This document shows positions 1 through 5,289 of a stretch of 5,289 nt of DNA, piece by piece. How positions within the stretch are numbered: the first letter of the stretch is position 1; every line of letters starts with the position of its first letter. The stretch comes from Flavobacteriaceae bacterium (GTDB lineage: Bacteria > Bacteroidota > Bacteroidia > Flavobacteriales > Flavobacteriaceae), in the NCBI GenBank assembly GCA_030625995.1, contig DAOUPU010000176.1, positions 1 to 5,289 on the forward strand, in the 5' to 3' direction. Below the pieces are notes generated by a model, which worked only from the letters and a program-made list of their open reading frames with translations, was not told the origin of the DNA and made no database searches. A program made the position numbers and the translations under genes.

Positions 1-9
1 AATGAAAAA

Positions 10-1845
10 ATGAAAAAAATACTATTCTTATCAATAATTATTTTGGCTCTTTCTTCGTGCAATGAACCAATGAAACCTGTAGATGATCTTTATTCCTTTG
101 CAAAATCTCAACAAGAGTATTTCAAGGTCAGTGTTTATGTCACTGCCCATTCGGTAAATAATCATTTTTCGACGGAAGCAGGAAGAAGAGAAGCTGTTTC
201 GCTAATGCGTGCAAATGGCATTACAAAAATCTATTTAGAAGTTTACCGTGGCGGATTAGAAGTATCGGCTGATCTGCTAAAACTGACAAAAGAATATTTT
301 GAAAAAAATGGATTTGATGTAACAGGGGCTATTGCAACAGTACCAGGTAAAGATTACGGGTTGAGACAGGAAGGTCCCTTAGGGTGGTTTAACTGGCAAA
401 ATAAAAAGACACAAAATGATATGAAACAGGTCATGATCAATGCATCCCCTATATTTGACCGATTTATCATTGATGATTTTTTATGCACAGGAGATATCAG
501 CGATGAATCCAAAAAAGCAAAGGGCGAAAAGAACTGGCCTGATTATCGAAGAGAATTGATGACCAATATAGCATCCTCTGTATTTATAGAACCTGCAAGG
601 TCTGTAAATCCGGATATTCATATGATCATCAAATACCCTCAATGGTATGACAGATTTCATCTTTTTGGTTATGACGTAGAAAGTGGACCAAAAATGTTCG
701 ATGAAGTATGGGTGGGAACAGAAACCAGAGGTCAATACACCCAACGTTACGGTTTTGTACAACCCTATGAAGGCTTTGTAAATTATCGTTGGATATCCTC
801 TCTTTCCGGTAATAAAATTGGTGGAGCATGGTTTGACCATGGTGATTGTGATGATCTCGACTTTATCGAACAGGCCTTCCAATCGGTATTAGCAGGAGCC
901 ACCGAATTGGTAATTTTCAACTATGGTAGTTTTATTAATGGTCATAGAGGTCATCATAAACTAAGAATGGAATTCGAAAATTTATCCCAGCTTGCAAAAA
1001 CTATAAAAAATTCACGTGTAATAGGTGTATCCGCCTATAAACCACCACAAAGTGATGCCGGTGGAGATCTGTACATTATGGATTATATTGGCATGTTTGG
1101 AATTCCTCTGGTCCCTGAATCCTCCTATCCGGAAAATGCGCAGACCATATTTTTACCGACACAGGCAGCAACTGATCCACTTATTGTTTCTAAAGTAGAA
1201 GCTTCTATAAAAAACGGAAGTCGAATCATCATGACCTCCGGCTTTTTGGCTAAAGTTAAAGATGATGGCATATTGAGCAGAAAAGCCGGAATTTTAAAAC
1301 CGTCAATTAAACCACTATCGGCAGAGGCAATTGTAATCGCTGGATCGATCGAATCATTAGATAGGAATTTAGACCTTGAAGCAGAGATAGATATTCAGGA
1401 GGCTTCCAAAGTATTAACTGCAATGGTCAATAATAAACCTGTACCATTTTTGACAAGCAATAAAAATGAGCAAATATTTGTATTAAATTCACATACTTTT
1501 TCAGATGAGGATTTTAAAGCGGTTGGAGAAGTATTGCTCTCCCCAAAAGAATTAGGACTATTGGATCTTCCGAAAGAATGGATTCAAATTATTCGTGATG
1601 TGTTCAATTCCAATTTAAAATTTGACCTTCAGGCTGCATCACGTATTAGCATGCAACCACTTGACAATGGTGATGTTATATTGCATAATTACAATAAAGA
1701 AAATGCAGAGATCACACTTAGAAGTAGCAATTTTAACAAGACCTTGGTAAGCGTCTTTGAAAAACAGGAACTGTCTTTAGACGATAAATCCATCATGATT
1801 CCAATGAAACCCAGATCAAGAGTATGGATTCGAAAGAGCCAATAG
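10..1845 (+). CDS. Putative glycoside hydrolase lipoprotein: TIM barrel + Rossmann-like domain + C-terminal beta domain, family unassigned
   Basis: Seen: a 611-residue protein with a lipoprotein signal peptide (K2-K3, hydrophobic 4-14, lipobox L-S-S-C with Cys17 as the lipidation site), so it is probably anchored to a membrane facing the periplasm or outside. Eight regularly spaced beta-strand-like segments follow: about 38-48, 70-80, 102-113, 152-162, 202-214, 231-241, 269-279 and 297-308, as expected for an (alpha/beta)8 barrel. Acidic residues sit at the strand ends: E77, D155/D156 (I-I-D-D-F), E238 (G-T-E-T-R) and D276/D279 (W-F-D-H-G-D). Residues about 340-430 look like the Rossmann-like domain of GH42-type enzymes (M-D-Y-I-G-M-F-G-I-P, then N-G-S-R-I-I-M-T-S-G), and about 545-611 look like a small beta-sandwich. 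Inferred: a glycosidase acting with the GH16 gene that starts 45 bases downstream, probably in the same transcript. I do not recognise the family or substrate, and a non-catalytic role is possible. The start at 10 is chosen for the complete signal peptide; the frame is open back to base 1. Confidence 0.8.
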   Translation: MKKILFLSIIILALSSCNEPMKPVDDLYSFAKSQQEYFKVSVYVTAHSVNNHFSTEAGRREAVSLMRANGITKIYLEVYRGGLEVSADLLKLTKEYFEKNGFDVTGAIATVPGKDYGLRQEGPLGWFNWQNKKTQNDMKQVMINASPIFDRFIIDDFLCTGDISDESKKAKGEKNWPDYRRELMTNIASSVFIEPARSVNPDIHMIIKYPQWYDRFHLFGYDVESGPKMFDEVWVGTETRGQYTQRYGFVQPYEGFVNYRWISSLSGNKIGGAWFDHGDCDDLDFIEQAFQSVLAGATELVIFNYGSFINGHRGHHKLRMEFENLSQLAKTIKNSRVIGVSAYKPPQSDAGGDLYIMDYIGMFGIPLVPESSYPENAQTIFLPTQAATDPLIVSKVEASIKNGSRIIMTSGFLAKVKDDGILSRKAGILKPSIKPLSAEAIVIAGSIESLDRNLDLEAEIDIQEASKVLTAMVNNKPVPFLTSNKNEQIFVLNSHTFSDEDFKAVGEVLLSPKELGLLDLPKEWIQIIRDVFNSNLKFDLQAASRISMQPLDNGDVILHNYNKENAEITLRSSNFNKTLVSVFEKQELSLDDKSIMIPMKPRSRVWIRKSQ

Positions 1846-1890
1846 ATTGTAAAAATGAAAGCTACTCCGTTAAAAATTTAATAATAATTT

Positions 1891-3126
1891 ATGAAATCAA
1901 AATTAGTTCTACTCCTTCTAATTCTCACACTGCCAATATCATGTGTAAAAAATGATTCCCCTGAAACTATTGATATTTCCAAAAACTGGCGATTTTCACC
2001 TGATGAAAAAAACGTTGGCATGTCTCAAAAATGGCATAGTGTAGATTTTAACGACTCCAAATGGTCTACTCTTGATGCAGGAAAAAAATGGGAGGAACAG
2101 GGCTATCCGAATCTGGATTCGCATGGGTGGTATAGAAAAACTATTGACATCCCAGCCGACTGGGAAGGAAAAGATGTATGGATAAAATTTGCTGCGGTAA
2201 ATGATGCCTACGATTTATTTGTAAACGGAATGCAAGTGAGTTCTTTTGGAGCCGCCAATATAACATTTGCCGATAAGCCATCATTTACAATAGTTACAGA
2301 CAATATTAAGTATGGTGCCCAAAACCAAATTACTATACGGGTTAATGATTGGGGAAACAGTGGTGGGCTCTGGCGTTTACCTGCAATCATAACAACCGAT
2401 AAAGCGGAAACAGCTTTGTTTAAACCTTTATCAGACAAACCTTTTGATCCAAATAAAGACGGGTACCAACTTTTTTGGGAAGATGAGTTCAACGGTACTC
2501 AACTAGATAGTACAAAATGGGCTGTCCGTGGTATAGGCCCTCGTAGTCTAGGTTTTTTAACTGAAGATGCATTAGAAATAAAAGATGGGAAACTGCATAT
2601 CAATATTTATATGGAAAACGACACCTTAAAAACTAGTGCCGTGGGTACACATGGGCTTTTTGATACAACGTATGGTTATTTTGAATGTAGGGCACAACTA
2701 CCAAAAACAACCGGTAATTGGGCTGCATTCTGGATTCAGTCTCCCGGTATTGGTTCAGGAGAAGACCCTGGTAAATATGGTGTAGAGATAGATATTTTTG
2801 AATATTTTAAAAGTCAGGGTGGCGATTTTGTTTCACATAACCTGCACTGGGCATACGGGCCTAACCAAAAATCAACAGGAGCATTTTTGAGTAAAGTAGA
2901 AGGAATTGGAGAAGGTTTTCACACTTTTGCTGTAGAATGGACACCCGAAAAATATGCGTTTTTTGTCGACGGGTTAAAATATTATGAAATTAAAGAAGCA
3001 ATCTCGCATGTTGATGAATATATGATCCTGAGCTTTGAACCTGCACATTCATTGGAAGACTTGAAAGGAGCTACCTTACCCGATACCTATATTATAGATT
3101 ATGTAGAGGTTTATAAAAAGAAATAA
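1891..3126 (+). CDS. GH16 family endo-glycosidase lipoprotein with N-terminal GH2-type sugar-binding domain
   Basis: Seen: 411 residues. A lipoprotein signal peptide ends P-I-S-C with Cys18 as the likely lipidation site; Pro at -3 is not the usual Leu. Residues about 28-170 resemble the galactose-binding-like jelly roll of GH2 enzymes (N-W-R-F, then H-G-W-Y-R-K-T-I-D-I-P, F-V-N-G, and G-L-W-R near its end). Residues about 190-411 are a GH16 catalytic domain: F-W-E-D-E-F-N-G near its start, N-W-A-A-F-W around W277-W281, and the active site E299-I-D301-I-F-E304. Known for GH16: the first Glu is the nucleophile and the last the acid/base, with retaining hydrolysis of internal beta-1,3 or beta-1,4 bonds. 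The six-residue motif is the beta-bulge form of laminarinases, agarases, porphyranases and carrageenases. The domain ends I-D-Y-V-E-V-Y, typical of the last strand. All catalytic residues are present, so it should be active. The exact substrate cannot be read here. The start follows an A/T-rich leader without a Shine-Dalgarno sequence. Confidence 0.92.
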   Translation: MKSKLVLLLLILTLPISCVKNDSPETIDISKNWRFSPDEKNVGMSQKWHSVDFNDSKWSTLDAGKKWEEQGYPNLDSHGWYRKTIDIPADWEGKDVWIKFAAVNDAYDLFVNGMQVSSFGAANITFADKPSFTIVTDNIKYGAQNQITIRVNDWGNSGGLWRLPAIITTDKAETALFKPLSDKPFDPNKDGYQLFWEDEFNGTQLDSTKWAVRGIGPRSLGFLTEDALEIKDGKLHINIYMENDTLKTSAVGTHGLFDTTYGYFECRAQLPKTTGNWAAFWIQSPGIGSGEDPGKYGVEIDIFEYFKSQGGDFVSHNLHWAYGPNQKSTGAFLSKVEGIGEGFHTFAVEWTPEKYAFFVDGLKYYEIKEAISHVDEYMILSFEPAHSLEDLKGATLPDTYIIDYVEVYKKK

Positions 3127-3165
3127 TTTACTAAGGAGGTGACTTAAAATCACCTCCTTAGTAAA
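3127..3165. repeat. Perfect 16-bp inverted repeat (hairpin 1) carrying Shine-Dalgarno/anti-Shine-Dalgarno arms
   Basis: The arms are 3127-3142 and 3150-3165, perfectly complementary over 16 bp, with a 7-nt loop (CTTAAAA). The hairpin starts on the base right after the GH16 stop codon. The left arm contains TAAGGAGGTGA, an exact extended Shine-Dalgarno consensus. The right arm contains ATCACCTCCTTA, which matches the conserved 3' end of 16S rRNA over most of its length. No T-tract follows on either strand, so it is not a standard intrinsic terminator. It may protect the 3' end of the GH16 message, terminate transcription in a non-canonical way, or be a small palindromic repeat. Confidence 0.85.
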
Positions 3166-3168
3166 CAC

Positions 3169-3197
3169 TCACCGGGTGACTCGGAGTCACCCGGTGA
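3169..3197. repeat. Perfect 13-bp GC-rich inverted repeat (hairpin 2), tandem to hairpin 1
   Basis: The arms are 3169-3181 and 3185-3197, perfectly complementary over 13 bp, with a 3-nt CGG loop. It lies three bases after hairpin 1 and 15 bases before the protease start codon. It is much richer in G+C than the surrounding DNA. It is followed by an A-run (ATAAAAAAAACAA), not T, so on the + strand it lacks a U-tract. Its centre, GGTGACTCGGAGTCACC (3175-3191), parallels the centre of hairpin 1, GGTGACTTAAAATCACC (3138-3154): the four differing bases are all transitions. Possible roles are transcript-end protection, weak termination, or folding of the protease 5' untranslated region. Confidence 0.85.
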
Positions 3198-3212
3198 ATA
3201 AAAAAAACAATT

Positions 3213-4193
3213 ATGAAAACTAAATTAATAACCCTCTGGATCCTATGGACCTTATTAGGAGCCCTGCTAATTTATGCGGTTGTATCCTCAGATTCAAATA
3301 ATGACACATTAACCATGATTGCTATGACATTGAGCTTCCCACCAATCTTGGGGTTTATGCTCGCCTTAGGTTCACCAATAGCCTCACATCAATTTAAAGA
3401 TTGGCTAAAAGAAAATAAAAATTCACAATATTATTTAGCAGGTGGATTATCCGTGCTGTTTGCCATCCCGGGATTGCTAACAGGAAATTTTGACCCTTAT
3501 CACACTACAATTTTTGCTTTTATTGTTTTTGCAGTCTTTGGTGTATTGAAACAGAACATGGGTGAAGAATTTAAATTAAACTGGAGTGATGTGGCCATTT
3601 GGATACTCTTATGGATTCCTTTCGACCTACGATGGTATGACGGTATGCAACCAAATTTGGATTATACCTGGTGGTCATCAACAATTTCTGTGATTGCCAT
3701 CATTGGATGGGTTGGCTATCGTGGTGCTGATATTGGTTTTAATTTGGTCCCAAAATTCAAAGATCTTATCATAGCACTTATTGCATTATTTATGATCATG
3801 GCAATAGTTATTCCTCCAGGGCTTGTAACAGGATTTTTAACTTTTGGCATTCCTGAGACCTATGATATCCCTAAACTGACCGTTCATTTTATAGGATTGT
3901 TCCTTACGGTTGCCTTACCGGAAGAACTGTTTTTTAGGGGAATCCTACTTAGGGGTCTTGAAAAGGTGTCCTCTAAAAAATGGATTCCAATGGTGGTATC
4001 CTCTTTAGCTTTTGGTTTAATGCACTGGAATAACCTGAATGATCTGCCCATGCAAATTACCTATGTTTCTTTAGCAACGATTGCAGGACTTGGATATGCC
4101 TGGGCATATAAAAAAAGTGGAAACAACTTATTTGCTGCAATACTAACACATACCCTTGTAGATTGGGTTTGGAAATTATTTCTATCTGCTTAA
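3213..4193 (+). CDS. CPBP family intramembrane glutamic endopeptidase (CAAX protease/Abi type)
   Basis: Seen: 326 residues, strongly hydrophobic, with about eight or more likely membrane segments (roughly 5-25, 34-55, 75-92, 97-112, 127-140, 155-170, 183-205, 222-236, 256-270, 280-296 and 303-320, some short). The three family motifs are intact in the C-terminal half: E237-E238-L-F-F-R242 (EExxxR), F267-G-L-M-H271 (FxxxH), and H313-T-L-V-D317 (HxxxN/D type). Known: this fold includes the eukaryotic CAAX protease Rce1 and many bacterial relatives that cleave within or near membranes; most bacterial substrates are unknown, and some members act in bacteriocin self-immunity or signalling. Inferred: an active inner-membrane protease of unknown target. 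It lies between glycosidase genes, 86 bases after the GH16 stop, with two hairpins in the gap, so it may be a separate unit or post-transcriptionally separated. The start follows an A-rich stretch (3198-3209) in place of a Shine-Dalgarno site. Confidence 0.9.
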   Translation: MKTKLITLWILWTLLGALLIYAVVSSDSNNDTLTMIAMTLSFPPILGFMLALGSPIASHQFKDWLKENKNSQYYLAGGLSVLFAIPGLLTGNFDPYHTTIFAFIVFAVFGVLKQNMGEEFKLNWSDVAIWILLWIPFDLRWYDGMQPNLDYTWWSSTISVIAIIGWVGYRGADIGFNLVPKFKDLIIALIALFMIMAIVIPPGLVTGFLTFGIPETYDIPKLTVHFIGLFLTVALPEELFFRGILLRGLEKVSSKKWIPMVVSSLAFGLMHWNNLNDLPMQITYVSLATIAGLGYAWAYKKSGNNLFAAILTHTLVDWVWKLFLSA

Positions 4194-4277
4194 TGAAGTA
4201 GTATAAAATAAATGTTGTAGCATTATCTCTTTGTTATATCAGTACATTTTTAAATAATAATTCAGAAAAATATAACC
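4194..4277 (+). other. Intergenic spacer, no clear signal
   Basis: The 84 bases between the protease stop and the GH172 start are A/T-rich. I see no strong hairpin, no T-tract terminator and no good match to the Bacteroidota promoter (TTTG, then TAnnTTTG). The last bases before the start codon (TTCAGAAAAATATAACC) are A-rich, as at the other starts in this window. Confidence 0.5.
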
Positions 4278-5289
4278 ATGTCTAAATCTTTTATTCCAGC
4301 ATTCATAATTATAATAATAGGCATTTCATTTTCTTATGGTCAGACAACAAGTTTAAGAAATCTTTACAAACCATCTGATTCCAAATCCAGATCTATAAGT
4401 CCGGAGAATTTTACCGGTGAAAAAGGGAAAGGCGGAATGGCAATTATTGATGAAAATGCAAACCCAAGATCCAGAAAACTTGGGCAAGGATGGAAAGTAA
4501 GTCCTAAAATAAGTATCAAGGCGGGTGAAACATTTACTTTGGCCGAAATTAACGAATCGGGTGTAATCAATCATATTTGGATGACACCTTCAGGGAATGC
4601 CCGTTTAATGATCTTACGGTTCTATTGGGATGAGGAAACAGAAGCCTCCGTTGAAGTGCCTTTAGGAGATTTCTTTGCTGCCGGCTGGGGAATGATGGAT
4701 GGCCCGTTTATTAATTCTCTCCCAATTGCCGTAAACCCGGGAAGCGGTTTCAATTCATTTTGGCAAATGCCGTTTCGAAAGAAATGTAAAATCACATTAG
4801 AAAATAGAAATAGCAGCAGTGCCGGACTTTATTATCAAATAGATTATTCATTGGAAGAAGTGGCTTATGACACCCAATATTTTCATGCACAATTCCGGAG
4901 AGTTAATAAATTACCTTATAAAGAAGTGTTTACCATCGTCGACAATATTAAAGGCAAAGGCAATTACGTTGGAACATATCTCGCTCATGGTGCACGTCAA
5001 GAAGGATGGTGGGGAGAAGGAGAAATTAAATTTTATATGGATGGTGATCAGGAATTTCCTACCATCTGTGGTACCGGAGAAGAAGATTATTTCTTAGGTT
5101 CCTATGGCTATAATGAAAAAGAAATTGATGGGAAATTGTATTATACTGATTTTAGCGGTTTATATGCAGGCTTTCATGTTATTAAAGACAAAACTATTGA
5201 AGGCTTTATTGATGCTTTTGGTCAATATCGCTGGCATATTCAAGATCCAATTCGTTTTGAAAAAGATCTTAAAATTACCATACAAAGTC
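4278..5289 (+). CDS. Secreted DUF2961 / GH172 family glycosidase, 3' end cut by window
   Basis: Seen: an open frame of 337 complete codons with no stop, running off the right edge. A Sec signal peptide is evident (K3, hydrophobic 5-18, likely cleavage around S-Y-G/Q22), with no lipobox, so the protein is soluble after export. The mature part has the DUF2961 signatures: an early R-N-L-Y segment (27-30), I-N-H-I-W-M-T, V-P-L-G-D-F-F, the hallmark G265-T-G-E-E-D-Y-F272, and Y317-R-W-H-I-Q-D-P-I-R-F327. Known: DUF2961 was reclassified as GH172; characterised members include a bifidobacterial difructose dianhydride I synthase/hydrolase (alpha-D-fructofuranosidase) and D-arabinofuranosidases, and catalysis uses glutamates. 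E269 in the G-T-G-x-E-D-Y motif is the likely conserved catalytic Glu here (inferred). Inferred role: releasing or cleaving furanose residues from the glycan attacked by the upstream enzymes. Short family members are around 380-400 residues, so probably only the C-terminal strands are missing. The shorter + frame at 4867-5097 inside it is an out-of-frame shadow. Confidence 0.92.
   Translation, partial: MSKSFIPAFIIIIIGISFSYGQTTSLRNLYKPSDSKSRSISPENFTGEKGKGGMAIIDENANPRSRKLGQGWKVSPKISIKAGETFTLAEINESGVINHIWMTPSGNARLMILRFYWDEETEASVEVPLGDFFAAGWGMMDGPFINSLPIAVNPGSGFNSFWQMPFRKKCKITLENRNSSSAGLYYQIDYSLEEVAYDTQYFHAQFRRVNKLPYKEVFTIVDNIKGKGNYVGTYLAHGARQEGWWGEGEIKFYMDGDQEFPTICGTGEEDYFLGSYGYNEKEIDGKLYYTDFSGLYAGFHVIKDKTIEGFIDAFGQYRWHIQDPIRFEKDLKITIQS

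Noticed and set aside
2..13. ATG at position 2 as an alternative start for the first gene
   Set aside because: It is in a different frame and meets a TGA after two further codons; the ATG at 10 leads directly into a complete lipoprotein signal peptide.
481..882. Minus-strand open frames (481-882 and 629-829) opposite the first gene
   Set aside because: They lie wholly inside a well-supported + strand gene, show no recognisable domain and have Cys/His/aromatic-rich composition typical of antisense shadows.
1855..1881. Eight-codon mini-frame (MKATPLKI) in the gap before the GH16 gene
   Set aside because: Too short to distinguish from chance, with no ribosome site or attenuator-like structure nearby.
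2208..2492. Minus-strand 94-residue frame opposite the GH16 gene
   Set aside because: Antisense to a region coding for recognisable GH2-type and GH16 domains; no signal of its own.
3127..3209. Standard intrinsic terminator after the GH16 gene
   Set aside because: The hairpins are strong, but the second is followed by A residues and the first by TAAACACTC-type sequence, so neither has the T-run needed on the + strand; the minus strand has no gene to terminate.
4230..4250. Promoter-like TTTG and TACATTTT before the GH172 gene
   Set aside because: The second element misses the TAnnTTTG consensus at its last base, and the 9-base spacing is far too short for a Bacteroidota promoter.
4353..4574. 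Minus-strand frames of about 70 residues
   Set aside because: They are opposite the N-terminal part of the GH172 gene, which is clearly coding on the + strand.
4867..5097. Plus-strand 76-residue frame
   Set aside because: It is out of frame within the GH172 coding region, which shows family motifs across the same bases.

Overview
The window looks like a piece of a Bacteroidota genome, most likely a marine or environmental member of the Flavobacteriia. This rests on four things seen in the sequence: the AT-rich composition, starts with A/T-rich leaders and no Shine-Dalgarno sequence, short lipoprotein signal peptides, and a run of secreted carbohydrate-active enzymes of the kind found in polysaccharide utilisation loci (PULs). 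The organism assignment is an inference. No SusC/SusD pair lies inside the window.

All four real genes are on the + strand with short gaps. (1) 10-1845 encodes a 611-residue lipoprotein. It reads as an (alpha/beta)8 barrel followed by a Rossmann-like domain and a C-terminal beta domain, an architecture resembling GH42-type glycosidases, but I cannot place it in a named family. (2) 1891-3126 encodes a 411-residue lipoprotein: a GH2-type N-terminal sugar-binding jelly roll fused to a GH16 catalytic domain with an intact E-x-D-x-x-E active site. (3) 3213-4193 encodes a CPBP/CAAX-type intramembrane protease. (4) 4278 to the window end is the first 337 codons of a secreted DUF2961/GH172 glycosidase, cut off by the window edge.

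Between genes 2 and 3 (3127-3197) are two perfect hairpins in tandem. They share a related 17-nt core and have no T-tract. The first carries an exact Shine-Dalgarno consensus paired with a copy of the 16S rRNA anti-Shine-Dalgarno sequence. This is the most unusual non-coding structure in the window.

Taken together, genes 1, 2 and 4 look like the degradative arm of a glycan locus. The GH16 would cut an internal beta-linked backbone. GH172 would remove or cleave furanose-type residues (fructofuranose or arabinofuranose in characterised members). The unassigned barrel protein would act on a third linkage. The membrane protease has no evident catalytic role in glycan breakdown, and the hairpins separate it from the upstream pair. 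No RNA genes, mobile elements or CRISPR arrays were seen. No intergenic gap exceeds about 90 bases.
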